Origin: Nannochloropsis salina CCMP1776
Taxonomy: Eukaryota > Sar > Eustigmatophyceae > Eustigmatales > Monodopsidaceae
DNA: 64,000 bases
Assembly: GCA_004565275.1 (NCBI GenBank)
Contig: SDOX01000122.1
Span: forward strand, 960,279-1,024,278
Direction of reading: 5' to 3'
How positions within the stretch are numbered: position 1 is the first letter of the stretch; each line of letters opens with the position of its first letter. Both the position numbers and the translations under genes were made by a program. This document shows positions 1 to 11,174 of this stretch, piece after piece. The notes below the pieces were generated by a model. It was not told the DNA's origin, ran no database searches, and worked only from the letters and a program-made list of their open reading frames with translations.

Positions 1-468
1 TACTCGGGCTTTTGGTCTCCTCGGCCGACACGACTTTGAAGACAGTATTGTGTCTCCATCCCAGGGCTGGAAATGAACCTTTGGATCCTCAAAGAGGCAA
101 GCGCCCTGACAAAACGCCACGTTTAAAACCGCGACGCGTGAGTTGGAAATATTGTGTACCTGTTGCATTGGGTAGGAAACATCCTGAAGCATGAAGCTTG
201 TTCTAAGAGGTTAACCTCCCCATCCCAGGGAAGTACGTTTTCCTTACTCGCTTACTGGCAACGCGTCGTGCAATCTCTTCACATAAAAAGGTAGAGGGCA
301 TGGCTGCTCTTTTAAGGTCTTGATGATAGTTTCATAGGAAACACTTGTGAAGCCTGACGGCATAACTATCCTAGACGTTTCCGTGCCAAATAATCACCAC
401 TTGGTGTAGTGAAAGTCACGGATTTTGACCACATAACGATTGACCTTACTATATACACAGCCTATATT
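1..468. other. Spacer upstream of the MYND gene
   Basis: No coding frame with recognisable content on either strand. It probably holds the promoter and 5' leader of the MYND-domain gene that starts at 469, and possibly the tail of a gene outside the window. No specific regulatory motif was identified. Confidence 0.4.
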
Positions 469-1644
469 ATGGCTACATCTCCGCAATCTGCTGAGACCAA
501 AGGAATACCATCATGCTCCTCTTCATCGCTTGAAGCAGAATTGGCACGGGGTCTCCAACTGACTGCAGAGCTGACGTCGTACTCGAAGGGCAAAACCAAC
601 AGCACAAGCAGTAGCGGCTATGAAAGCCCATCTTCTACAAGTTCTGGTCCTGTTGATTCTAGACAGGCCGCACTTCCTAACAAAGCAGGCATTTCCATCC
701 TCTTTGATGCAGATTTGCAGTACGCCCCACCATCAGAAACGGACGAAGAGGGGTCAACTTTGCAAAAATGTCATTTGCCAGCGTGTACTCAAATCGAGGA
801 TCGCGCTTCCATTCGCCTGTCTTCTTGCGCACAATGTAAGGTAGCACGCTATTGTGGACGAGCGCACCAAGTATTGGACTGGAAGCAAGGGCATAAACAC
901 GAATGCGCGCAATGGAAGACATTGATGGCCATGAAAGCCTCGTCAAGAGAGGCGGATGAACCCCTTCCAACCGCCGGGGGGAACAAAACGAATGCCAGCA
1001 AAGCGCAAATCCCGACAGAAGTCGAGGCACCTTCCCTACAAACTGCAGAATTTCCCGATGTCGAGAGTACAAACGAGAGTGAATCGTTGAAATCCACGCG
1101 TACAGACGAAAAGCATGGCAGCACTTTGACGGCTTCCTCGGCCGCATCCGAAGCCGCAGTCTCCCCCAGGCCCGTCCTTTCTCCCTCCTTTCCCACTTTG
1201 GACAAAAAGGACGTGGCCAGCAAACTCCTTTGCAAGCTTCGATTGCACCTAGGGCCGTATACGCTCGCGCACTACGACAGGCAAGGTCGGGGCTTCGGCT
1301 TCCTCCAATCCACCGCCACGGCCGGCGAGCTCTTCCTCTCGCGGCCCATCAACCGCCTCGGGCATCCGGTCCAACGCCACGTCCTCCTCCACTACTTGAC
1401 CTGGGGAGAGTTTGTCAGCGTGGTGCTGGAGGATGATTTCGAATACACCGTGGCGCGGACCCCCTTGCAAGCGGCTTTGGCGGCCTACGACCCCGAGGGC
1501 GAGTACGTGGCGATGGTCAAACTCCGATGTGGCTTCCTGGGCGTCTTCCGCGTCCCCTTGGTACCCCATGCCGCCGCCTGTCGCCGCCTGGCCGAGGATT
1601 ACGCGTGGGCGGAACGGGCGTCGGTGACTCTGGAGCTGGATTGA
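469..1644 (+). CDS. MYND-type zinc-finger protein, function unknown
   Basis: Single-exon frame of 391 residues from the ATG at 469; the frame is open a further 60 bases upstream but without an ATG. Residues about 101-147 form a MYND zinc finger: a CHLPAC pair, a CAQC pair, YCGRAHQ, and a final HKHEC. In the usual pattern (YC-x3-CQ) a Cys stands where this protein has His (YCGRAHQ), so one zinc ligand is swapped. The N-terminal 100 residues and the 150-240 stretch are Ser/Thr/Glu-rich and probably disordered. The last 140 residues form a well-composed globular region (GPYTLAHYD, GFGFLQS, LGHPVQRHVLLHYLTWGEF) that I do not recognise. MYND fingers bind proline-rich peptides in other proteins, so a protein-interaction role is likely; the pathway is unknown. 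The gene is convergent with the dehydrogenase at 2286. Confidence 0.8.
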   Translation: MATSPQSAETKGIPSCSSSSLEAELARGLQLTAELTSYSKGKTNSTSSSGYESPSSTSSGPVDSRQAALPNKAGISILFDADLQYAPPSETDEEGSTLQKCHLPACTQIEDRASIRLSSCAQCKVARYCGRAHQVLDWKQGHKHECAQWKTLMAMKASSREADEPLPTAGGNKTNASKAQIPTEVEAPSLQTAEFPDVESTNESESLKSTRTDEKHGSTLTASSAASEAAVSPRPVLSPSFPTLDKKDVASKLLCKLRLHLGPYTLAHYDRQGRGFGFLQSTATAGELFLSRPINRLGHPVQRHVLLHYLTWGEFVSVVLEDDFEYTVARTPLQAALAAYDPEGEYVAMVKLRCGFLGVFRVPLVPHAAACRRLAEDYAWAERASVTLELD

Positions 1645-2285
1645 GGGGCTGGCCTTCCCAGTCCGGGCGGCCCCGGCCTCGTCGAGACGTGCGGGCTTGG
1701 CAAGGGGGGGAAGGCGGGGCGGTTGGCCATGGAGGATCACCGACTGGCTGGACGTACACGTGTCTAGGATGCGGCGGGCGAGAGAGAGGTGGAGCTTTCC
1801 ACGGGGCGAAGTGTTGTTCCAAGATGTAACCATAGAAAGGATCTGGGTAGCCTGGCGAACGTGAGCGACTGAAGAGAAGGACTGGGGCATGTGTTAGAAT
1901 AAACGTATTGGGGGGAAGGAGGGTTTTGCTTTGTGCGAAAAAATCTTTTTCAATTTTGCGTCCACCCAATCCTTCCTTCTTATGCGTTTTCTTTTTGGGT
2001 CGAACACTAGGTTGATTACGCCTGAGGGTCTAGGGTACTTGCGGCCGCAACAGCATATTCACCCCTGAAAAATCCTCCATTCCTGACGCAGGCCCTCCCA
2101 ATTGTACAGTCGTTTCCCACGCCCGCCTTCTTCCCCTGCCTCCTCCTTCACCATACTTGCCTTCCTTTCACGCCTTCGTGTTGTTTCCTCCCTGTACAAG
2201 GTGCCCCCCCCCCCCGTGAGCTTCCATCCATCCAGCCCTCGTTTCTCCGTGGCACCGTGAGGACAGTCTGGTCAATCCACGGCCC
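1645..2285. other. Convergent 3' spacer
   Basis: Lies between the stop of the MYND gene (+) and the stop of the dehydrogenase gene (-), so it carries both 3' UTRs. An AATAAA-like element (aataaac) at about 1899 may serve the plus-strand gene. A run of C residues lies near 2203-2214. No coding signal. Confidence 0.4.
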
Positions 2286-3570
2286 TCATCTTTTCAAGTG
2301 TGCTGCAAGTAAGAAATTTCTCCCACGACGATGCCATAAGGCCTGCCGGATCCGCTCTTGGAACTCTACCTCTCCAGATATGCCATAGTCCTCCAAGGCC
2401 GTAGACACGCCGGCATCCTCGTTCAAAAAATGTTCCAAATATTCGTAAGGCTCTCGAGGCCTTCGTCCGGCCAGCTTGTCTGCTGTCATAAAATCCGAGA
2501 AAATTTCCTGGAAGAGGGCATCGCGGGTGGGGTCCGCTTGTTCGAGGGCGAGACGCAGCACACGGGGAAGGGAGAAAGAACACGCAGCCCCGTGCTTGAC
2601 GCCTTGTTCAATGGTGATCCGGTAGGAAATCGCGTGGGCAAGGGCTGTTTCAGTGTTGCTGAATGCCAAACCTGCCCGTAGGGAGGCGACGCTTAGCCCG
2701 GTCCTGGCCAGAAGGAGGGCCTTCTCATCGTCGCCGCCGTCACGGGGATCTTGGGCAATGACCGTAGGCAAATGTCGCAACACTCCTTTCGCGGCCGCAA
2801 CGGCCAAGACATCCGAGACCGGGTTGTGGTTGACGTTCCATATGGCTTCAAAGGAGTGGCTGAGGGCGTCCAAGGCGCTGTTTCGAGTAACCTCCCGTGG
2901 ACAGGAGGCACTCAACGAAGGGTCAAGGATCGCTCTTTCCGGCCATAGGCTACGGCCTTGCACGGACCACTTCTTTTTGCTTTGCGTATCCCAAACGGCA
3001 GCCCATGGGGTCACTTCCGAGCCCGTTCCCGCTGTGGTAGGCACGGCTACCACGGGGACGTGGGACAGGCGATCAATGTGCTTGCCCGCCGCGATGCGCT
3101 CCGTAAAGATGTCCTCAAAATCCACCTGACTGCGGGCCAGACTCATAACCTTGGCCAGATCAATGACACTTCCGCCACCCACGGCGACTATGACGATATC
3201 GTCGCGGTCACGCACAAAATTTCGGACCCTACGGTGCATACCGCGGTGCTCATTGACATCGGGCAACTCCGGACATGCCACCCATAACATCTTGTCATCA
3301 CCCAACACGGCGCGAAGGTTCGAGAACAAACCTCCAGATGCCTCAGCTTGTGGATACTGTTGTGCGGTTAGGGGAATGGGTGGGGATATATCAGTGAACC
3401 CACAGAGGCAAGTGACAATGGAACCCTGCCACCATCCTCTTTACCGTCATAAGCAAGGCTTTTCGATTGCCGACTGCCTCCAGTATACTCGTTTCCCAGT
3501 TACCCCATTCAGTGAAATTCAGCCGTACAGGATTATAGAAACGCTTGACGCCCGCGCTACTCAGTCGCAT
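2286..3570 (-). CDS. Iron-dependent alcohol dehydrogenase, phosphonoacetaldehyde-reductase type
   Basis: Two exons: 3570-3445 and 3356-2286, giving 398 residues. The first exon (MRLSSAGVKRFYNPVRLNF...) ends at a GTAAAG donor; the acceptor is preceded by a ctaac branch-like motif and ends in AACAG; both junctions are phase 0. The protein is a full-length group III (iron-containing) NAD(P)-dependent alcohol dehydrogenase: NPVR near the start, GGGSVID at about 102-108 for dinucleotide binding, and the metal ligands Asp205, His209, His283 and His297 with family spacing (4 and 14 residues). The segment IWNVNHNPVSD recalls the phosphonoacetaldehyde reductase (PhpC/hydroxyethylphosphonate dehydrogenase) branch, which reduces phosphonoacetaldehyde to 2-hydroxyethylphosphonate. 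Family assignment is firm; the substrate is inferred from memory of that branch. No targeting sequence is obvious. No other phosphonate gene lies nearby. Confidence 0.8.
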
Positions 3571-4142
3571 ATTGCCGAGGGTTGCAGGAAAGCAGTAATG
3601 TACACGAGTCGACCTCCCAGGCCAGATTGACCCCTGGTGTGCTGATTAACCGGCCTTCCCAAGAGTATGGCGCCAAAAGTTCACCGACCACCTTCCTCCT
3701 CGACCTGTATGATGTGATATGTGTACGTGTCAGTCAAGATAGAGGGCGTAAAACGTTGCAGGCACCGGGTTATTAAGGGTATGGAGGCATCTTGAAGTGC
3801 CATCTCCGGGTATGCTGCCCTCTGTGTCCGGATCGCCGCCTTGGGCAATCGATGATCTCCGAGTGCGGAAGATTCCGTCCCACGTTGACGTGTAAGCTGC
3901 CTTATTTGTCATAGGTGTACTGAGCATTGTATATGCGCATATTCAGACTGAAAAGAGGACGAACAAAAAGCAAAAGCTGTCAAAAAGCTCTTTTAGCTAA
4001 ATCTAAAACTTACAATTGCATTGCAAGTACCATATTACATCTTCTGAAATTTGGAAGCGCACAAGTAGAACAACAAGAAAATACCAAAATCGAAATTCCA
4101 TTGCATCTTCCTCATACAATCTCCAAAGTTATGTACATTACC
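3571..4142. other. Spacer between dehydrogenase start and permease end
   Basis: Holds the promoter side of the minus-strand dehydrogenase and the 3' UTR of the minus-strand permease. The part from about 3930 to 4150 is AT-rich. No coding frame or RNA gene seen. Confidence 0.35.
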
Positions 4143-6053
4143 CTATTTATCGAGCTCGAATGCCGGTGGAACTTCACCAATTGCTAAGATGTGGTGACTC
4201 GCCTCACTTTGGCCTTCGGGATGAGCTATGCAATCCAAATACTCCAATTCCTCTATATGTTTCACATTCCAGCAACTTTCTGATCTATCAAGGTTTTCTT
4301 TTTCCCGCATATGCTCCTTTTGCTGGCTTGATGACAGTCGACATCTCCCGACTCCCCGACTAGCAAAACGTCCCAGGCTGGCAGACACCATGTCGAAGAA
4401 TTTGAGTAGCAAGTGCATAATTATTGCAGTCACTATGCCTGCAATCACGCCGTAGGCAATGGAATACGTCAAAGGCATCAAGATGGCGGTGAGAAACGCC
4501 GGCATGGCCAGACGACGATTCGTCCATTGAATGTGACTCAAATGTTCCATTAATATGCACCCTACAAGGACCAAGGCCGCACCGGTCGCAAAAGGAGGAA
4601 TACTGGCCAATATCGGGGTAAAGATGACGCTCAAAAGAAACCCTAGCGAGCCCACTACGGCAGCCAAGCCCGTGCGCGCCCCGCATTCGATGCCGACCGC
4701 TGACTCCATGAATACCACCACGGGGGGCAATCCGAGACTCCCTGCCAGTATCGTGCCCAGAGCATCCACACAGAACGCCGCCCCGTCGCCCTTAAATCTC
4801 CCGTCTTCTTGCACCATTCCTGCCTGTCGGACCATGCTGTACAGGCATCCCGTCGTGTCCAGGACGTCGGTGTAGAGGAAGGTCAAGACAGCCAACCACA
4901 CCTGCGGACTCCCCAACCTTCCGAACTCCCACTGACCCGCTACATCAGCCATGCCTTGAATAGAAATAAGCTTTCGAAAGGCTTGGAAGCGTGCTTCCCC
5001 CACCCCGTCGGGCCCATCCCGGGGAAAGAAGGAGAAAGGCGTGTCCCGCACCCAAGACAGGAGGCTCACCAGGAGTATGACGACGCCCACCGCGCTCCGT
5101 ACCCCTTTCTCCAGCAGTGTTGTCATGAGGAGGAGTGCCATCACACCCACCCAGGTGGTCGCAGACTGCATCCTTTTCTCCATGCACACGTAGGTTCCGG
5201 CCCCGTCATCAACGGGGCTCCGGGCGGAGGGAGGACAGCCACCTAAGGTGATCAAAGTGTCGGGGCTGGCGGTGATGAGCCCTATGCCTTCCGGGGCTTG
5301 CAGGCCAATGAAGGCGAGGAAGAGACCGATGCCCCCCGACATGGCAAGTTTGATGGAGGACGGGAGGGATTGCACGGCCCGGGATCGCAGCCCGGTGATG
5401 GAAAGGAGGAGGAAAATGACGCCCTCCAAGACGACGGCCGTTACCCCCGTCCGGTAAGGCACATGGCCCAAACCGCGAACACCGACCACGGAGTAGGCAA
5501 AGTAAGCAGAGGTGCCAATGCCGGGCGCGAGGAGGAAAGGCAGGTTCGCCCACAGGCCCATCACGAGGGAGGAGACGAAGGAAGCAACGGCCACGGCGGT
5601 GAGAAGTTGATGGCGGACAAGGAATTTGCATCTTTCATAGACGTTGTCGGGGGCATGAATGTCGCAGGTGGCGCCCGTCTCGGCCACGATGGAGGCGGAT
5701 AAGGGCGTGATGTAGCTCATGGTAAGGAAGGTCATCCACCCGCCCATCGCTTCCCGGGAGAAGCACGTGCCCCGTTCTTCAAGCTTAAAATGTCGCCCGA
5801 CCCAGCTACGGGCCACGATGGCATCCCAACGCGCAAGGAAAGAGGGGGAAGACAAGGAAGGAGAAGGAGGGTCGTTGACCAGAGGAGGCCGGGGGACTGC
5901 TGCCAGCACCGGCGGGGTGCCTTCGGCTGCTAATAACGGCAGTGGCACGCTGCCGTCCGAGCCATCCAAAACGATGGAGGGAGAATTGCCTCGAGGTCCA
6001 CATGGTCTCTCCGTCTTCACTGCTGCATGTGCGCCCACTCCGGAGGTGGGCAT
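4143..6053 (-). CDS. AzgA-type purine permease (NCS2 superfamily)
   Basis: Single-exon frame of 636 residues. The open frame extends to 6200 but the first ATG is at 6053 (MPTSGVGAHAAVK). About 80 residues of low-complexity, probably cytosolic N-terminus precede the conserved core, which begins with SWVGRHFKLEERGTCFSREAMGGWMTFLTMSYI, the hallmark entry of AzgA-like hypoxanthine/guanine/adenine permeases. The core has about a dozen hydrophobic segments, for example LPFLLAPGIGTSAYFAYSV and LPPVVVFMESAVGIECGARTG, the latter being the second conserved substrate-site motif of the family. After the last membrane span (IAGIVTAIIMHLLLKFF) there is a soluble tail of about 80 residues. Members import purines by proton symport at the plasma membrane; the exact purine cannot be read from sequence. 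It is divergent from the mannitol dehydrogenase gene over a 1.07 kb spacer. Confidence 0.88.
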   Translation of the reverse strand: MPTSGVGAHAAVKTERPCGPRGNSPSIVLDGSDGSVPLPLLAAEGTPPVLAAVPRPPLVNDPPSPSLSSPSFLARWDAIVARSWVGRHFKLEERGTCFSREAMGGWMTFLTMSYITPLSASIVAETGATCDIHAPDNVYERCKFLVRHQLLTAVAVASFVSSLVMGLWANLPFLLAPGIGTSAYFAYSVVGVRGLGHVPYRTGVTAVVLEGVIFLLLSITGLRSRAVQSLPSSIKLAMSGGIGLFLAFIGLQAPEGIGLITASPDTLITLGGCPPSARSPVDDGAGTYVCMEKRMQSATTWVGVMALLLMTTLLEKGVRSAVGVVILLVSLLSWVRDTPFSFFPRDGPDGVGEARFQAFRKLISIQGMADVAGQWEFGRLGSPQVWLAVLTFLYTDVLDTTGCLYSMVRQAGMVQEDGRFKGDGAAFCVDALGTILAGSLGLPPVVVFMESAVGIECGARTGLAAVVGSLGFLLSVIFTPILASIPPFATGAALVLVGCILMEHLSHIQWTNRRLAMPAFLTAILMPLTYSIAYGVIAGIVTAIIMHLLLKFFDMVSASLGRFASRGVGRCRLSSSQQKEHMREKENLDRSESCWNVKHIEELEYLDCIAHPEGQSEASHHILAIGEVPPAFELDK

Positions 6054-7124
6054 GATGGTTGGGCGATGTGTGAGGCGTTGTCTCGATTTGTGACGGGAAA
6101 AGGCAGCTACTTGTGTGTTTTGATTTAAGCCTCGTCCCCACACAAAACAGAGCCGTCCCGTTCTCGCTAAGGGAAAAAAAGAATATTTAAGAAAAAGCAA
6201 GCAGATGCGGCGGAGTTTCCAGCATCACGGCGAGCCATTGTTACCGCGGGAGGTTTACGAAAAAATAAAATCTTAAAACATGAGCACCCGTCAATTACCG
6301 CGAATCATCCATTTTCCGACCATGGCTCTTTCGATGGAGAAAACCGCAAACAAGCATCAATTATGGCCATTGTAGAGGAAAAGGGAGAGTATTAGCGATG
6401 CACGACAAAGTTACATCGTGGCCGGAAGGCAGCTTTCGTGTGACATACTATTATATCGTGTCGTCACTTTTTCTGCGGCTTCCAGTAGAGGATAAAAAGG
6501 ATATGATCCACGTGATGGGAGGCCCCATAGGCAGACGACCAGTGTCACGCACAACAATGGCTGTGCCGACACCGTTAAGCAGCTCTCATGCACGCATAAA
6601 ATAGCATGTCGACTTCATTTTATGTCCTTGAAGACAGTAAGAGTGATATTGCAGTAGAAAAAAGCTCGCTCGAGCTGGCGTCGCTCAGTCGCCCCCCGAG
6701 CCACTCTTCGTGGAGCTTTAAATTGCCGTGTTTAGCCTCGACCACGGTCGCAAAGCACGTCCATGGGAAACACATACCACGTGCACGCCCCCCTTCCTAT
6801 CCCAGTGCGTCTTGGGGAAGTGGGACTGGAAGTACCACGCACGTATATCCCCAGGTTTTGGGACCACGTTTCTCTCAAGATCGATAAAACCATGCACGTC
6901 GCCCACCCGCCCGTGACTCTTTGGTATTTCCCTCCTACTGCTCCTTTCCTACCACGTTCTGGTCTATCACACAGGCAAACAGGCTGCAGTTGGATCATAA
7001 ACTCCACCATTCGTCCCAGTAATTTCGCCCGTGTAGTGGACAAGCACTCGTTGGTGTGTGCGCACCCTCCTGCCCCCGTATCTAAGGCACGTCCCCACCC
7101 CATTCGTGATCCCGGCCGCGTGCT
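6054..7124. other. Divergent promoter region, permease / mannitol dehydrogenase
   Basis: A 1.07 kb spacer between two start codons facing away from each other, so it must contain both promoters. The first 250 bases are AT-rich. Short open frames on both strands lack coding character. No recognised element. Confidence 0.4.
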
Positions 7125-9867
7125 ATGACTACCGATATGAAGATCCCCGAACTCCCGAAACGAGAGGGTGTGGAGCCTGAGTGGAACATGGATCTTGACG
7201 CCTTGGATCTGCATATCCCTCAGCCGGTCATCAATGTAAGTCCCCGGTAGCAAGGGGTTTGGCCTGTCGTGTGAGAAATGGGAGGAAAATGACAAACCTT
7301 CCGGTAAAGAACGTGCCCACGTCAGAATGGTCACACTTATATTCTTTTTTCCTGTTTCATTGTCTATCTTTCCATGAAAATTCTGTCATCCCGTGTCTTG
7401 ACTGAGAATTCTCATGCTGCGTGAAATCGGCCTGGCCTTCCCCATGTTGTAGTCTGTCGCCTCCCTCTCCTTCTCCTTCTGCCCCGATTCCTTTGTTTCA
7501 CTTATTTTGTACAGTATCCTGTGAGCTCATGATTTTTTGGCTTCCTATGATGTGATTGAAATGTCTCAATTCCGACGGTGATGTGTCTCAATACCGTCAT
7601 GTCTCCCTTTCCCGCCCTTTCCTCCTTCCGGCAGATTGAAATCGAGGCAAATGGGGCCATCACTCTCACCAAGACGGACCCGCACGAGCTTCAACGGAAG
7701 GCGAACAAGTTTCGTCAAGGGTATAAGAATTGGCGACAAAAGAAACCTTTCGGCGCCAGAGGCGAAGCGAAAGATTTGAAGGCGCAGCGCGAAGAGGAGG
7801 CCGCCGAGGAGAAGGAAGAGGAGCCGGCCCCCAAGTTGCAGCACGGCCGGACAATCTCGAGCATGGAGCCTGCGGCCTCGGGGGTAGAGGCTTCTGTAGG
7901 CAGTGGAACGGGGCACGAGGTGATCATTCCGCTCTCTCCTGTGAAAGGACTTACCCGAAGGAAGTCTTTTAGCGTCTCCCTGAGCGCCCAGGACCTGACG
8001 GCAGAAGCGGAAGAAAACTGGCTCAAGTTTTATGTGAACCCTTTCGCGGAATTGTTGGACAAGAAATCGGGGCCGCTTCCGTTGTGCACGAAGAATTTGG
8101 AGACAATCTTGCACCGGAATTTTAAATCGGTCCGAGGCAAGGGTCCGTCGTACGATCGATCCCCTGGGCCGTACTCGCGCATTGCCCACGTCGGGGTGGG
8201 AGGGTTCCATCGCAGCCACCAGGCTGTGTTCACGGACGACCTGCTCGAGTTGCAAAAAGACAAGCAAGCAGGGAACGGGAAGGGCGGGGGCAAGTCAGGT
8301 CCGCCGGACGATCGGTGGGCTATCTGCGGGATTGGTTTGATGACTTGGGACAAGAAGATGTACGAGGCACTGCATGGCCAAGATCACATGTACACCGTCC
8401 TGTTCCGTTCGCAGAAGGGGAACGACGCCCGGATTGTCGGCTCGATTTTTGACTTTGTCTTCGCGCCGGACGATTACCAAGCCTTATTCTCCACCCTCTT
8501 GGACCCCGCCACCCGCATCGTGTCCCTGACCATCACGGAGAAAGGCTACTGCCAGAAAGTGGACGGAAATTTGAACACGGAAGACCCGAACGTCAAGCAC
8601 GACCTGTCCGATCTGTCAACCCCCCGGACAGCACTGGGCATGCTGGTGGCGGCTCTGGACCAACGGAGGAAGGCGGGGCGGAAGTCGTTCACTGTGCTGT
8701 CCTGCGATAACCAGCCAGACAATGGTCATCAATTGGAGAAACTCGTCAAGGAAATGGCGCACTTGGCGGTGGGAAGCGATCTCACCTCTTGGATAGGGGA
8801 CCACACGACCTTTCCAAACACGATGGTGGTGAGTGTAGGATGCACTTAAGTAATGGGTTATGCAGGAGGGCGGAGAGAAAAGTTATGGGACACCGGATTT
8901 GAAAGCCGGATGACAAAATTACGTTGGCGTTCTGCTCGACGAACAAACTGCTTTCACGATTTTTACAATGCAACCTTCTCCCTCTCGTCCCTCCCAGGAC
9001 CGCATCACTCCGGCCACGGAGGCTGTGCATAAAGACATTCTGAAGCAAGATTTTGGGGTGGAGGACGAATGGCCTGTAGTTGCTGAGCATTACGGTCAAT
9101 GGATCGTCGAGGACAAATTTGTAGACGGGCGACCGCGTTGGGAGGACGTGGGCGTGATGTTCGTGCCCGATGTCAAGCCGTACGAGTATATGAAACTTCG
9201 TCTCTTGAACGGAACCCACTCTGCCTTGTCGTACGTTTCCCACTTGTCTGGGTTTCAATTTGTGGACGATGCCCTCAACAATGAGCAAATTCGGGATTTT
9301 GTCGAGTGCTACATGGAGGAAGTCTCCGCAGCTGTCCCCGAAGTCCCGGGGTTGGACCTTGTTCAGTACAAAAAGGATGTTTTAACACGCTTCTCTAACC
9401 CATACGTGAAAGACAAAGTCGAACGTCTCATGCTGGATGGGTCGCAGAAGCTCCGGAACACGATGCGAGATGCTATCAAATTCTTGACAGTGGGGAGCGA
9501 CCCGCCGCTGCCGACGACTTACTTGGGTATAGCCGTGGCTGCATACATTCGATACGTGACTGGCATAGATCAGGAAGGAGAAGAGATTGAGAAAGTGCTC
9601 GATCCTATCGCAGAGGAATTGAGAGAGCCTGCTAGGCTGGCGTGCTGCTTGCGTTCTCTTCCGCCGTCACCTACTGATGGGGAATCGGACTCGGGAGAGG
9701 AGAATGAGGTCTCGTCTGGTTCAGAGTCTTACGACCCCAAGGAGGTGATATCTATTGTTTTTGGCCCCGAAATTGCCAAGAACAAGGCGTTTGTCGGGAC
9801 AGTAAAAGAGGCGTTGGAGTCTATTTGCAAGCGAGGCATCATGTACACGCTGCTTCATGTTAACTAG
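7125..9867 (+). CDS. Mannitol dehydrogenase, long-chain family, with N-terminal extension
   Basis: Three exons: 7125-7235, 7635-8828, 8998-9867, all phase 0, giving 724 residues. Donors are GTAAGT and GTGAGT. The catalytic half matches mannitol 2-dehydrogenase-type polyol dehydrogenases, which interconvert mannitol and fructose with NAD(P)H: nucleotide-binding GVGGFHRSH (about 224-232), DNQPDNGH, FPNTMVDRITP spanning the second splice junction, and the catalytic signature KLRLLNGTH with Lys501, Asn506 and His509 in the spacing known from the Pseudomonas enzyme. These family members are normally about 490 residues; here roughly 170 residues precede the domain. The extension is highly charged (KDLKAQREEEAAEEKEEE) and then carries a basic-Ser segment (TRRKSFSVS, Ser near 148) that looks like a kinase target. 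No transit peptide is evident, so a cytosolic enzyme is likely. Mannitol is a storage and osmolyte carbohydrate in many heterokont algae. Confidence 0.9.
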
Positions 9868-11174
9868 CCGTTGATTAGCCGAAAAAGAATGGAGTTTGCG
9901 CGACTGTAACGGTGTTGATCGCATATGGAGCAGCAAGATGTGTAATGACACGAGAAGAAGTCAGAGATGCATCCTTGAGGGTAGGAAGCACTATGTAGTG
10001 CTGTATAAACATGCCGGGAAGGCTGACTAGGGTCCTGAAATTAAGGTCACAAACGTAGCATTTGATCGGAGGGTAGGATTCGCCAGTGTTTGGTAAGTGG
10101 CCTTATATGTTACAATGCTACTGGCTGTGCTCATTTGATGCACTTACTGAACGATAGACAAACCCACCAATTAATTGGAAGGTCTGTTTAAAACGAGGAA
10201 ATGCAAAGAAAGTGACCACTCTCAGTCATGCCTTGCTCCGGTGTCGTGCCTGTATTTTCAAATTGCTGTGCATTTTTTAAAACAATCACTCAATTGTTGT
10301 ATTTTTTCCCTTTTGACGTCAAGCAGCAGGTGAGATGATTCCTTGCAACATGTTTTGAAAGTTTTTAATATGCAGAGGTTCTTTCTACTTCTGCTAATGC
10401 TCTCTTTTCAAGCTCGCGGGTATTGATTCGAAATGTATGTCGATTTCCGCATTGAAATATTTGCAGTGACGCTTCCAGCTTCAAATTGTTAAGCTCATTA
10501 CAATGAATTTCTCTGACTCGGCATGCAAACGTTGCTCTCTCGCGCTTAAGCGATTACCCATCGATTTCTGTAGCAAAGCGTTCTTTTTTAAAATTTAAAT
10601 TTTGAAAAAAAGGGGCCCTTAACGTCCTTCGCGGCCTTCGCCCTCCGCGATGTGAGCTCTGACCGTTTGATGTGACGAAGTTTGTCCATTAGACATATTA
10701 CATGCCCTACGCCGTATTACTTTTTGATTTTACGCATTTCGTTGTGAGGATGGCCATTTGTGCTGAAAAAGTCTGCAGGAAATAGGAGGCAGAAGTTAGG
10801 AGGGGAGAGCGGGTACGGGAGAGACCGCGACCGGTGCTTGCTCTCCCTCCTCGATCTACCGTAACTTTTCTTGCCACCCGCTTTGCGAACGCAATCTCCA
10901 ACCCTCTGATAAATCTTATTATCCAACCAAGTGAACCATATCTTTAACTTAGTGACGGTTGATGATGTAGTATGTGTGACCCGGGCTAGCTTTCCTAATA
11001 AGTGAAAGATCGTGCATATTTCCAGCGGGTGGGCGAGCAGGAGAAGGACGACGACACGATGCAATGTCGAGATTTCGGGACGCTGCAAGACTGTGTGGTT
11101 CCATACAATTTGACAATTTTCATTGCTTGCATGATAGCCGATCTCTAATTTAAATATGATGTACTTGCGAGTTG
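9868..11174. other. Spacer, no gene seen
   Basis: 1.3 kb between the mannitol dehydrogenase stop and the ABC transporter start, both on the plus strand. AT-rich, with T runs near 10260-10310 and A/T runs near 10580-10610. Open frames on either strand have no coding character. Presumably the 3' UTR of one gene and the promoter of the next. Confidence 0.35.

Noticed and set aside
677-1248. Long minus-strand open frames opposite the MYND gene
   Set aside because: They are shadows of the GC-rich coding strand, with no recognisable content and no supporting splice or start context.
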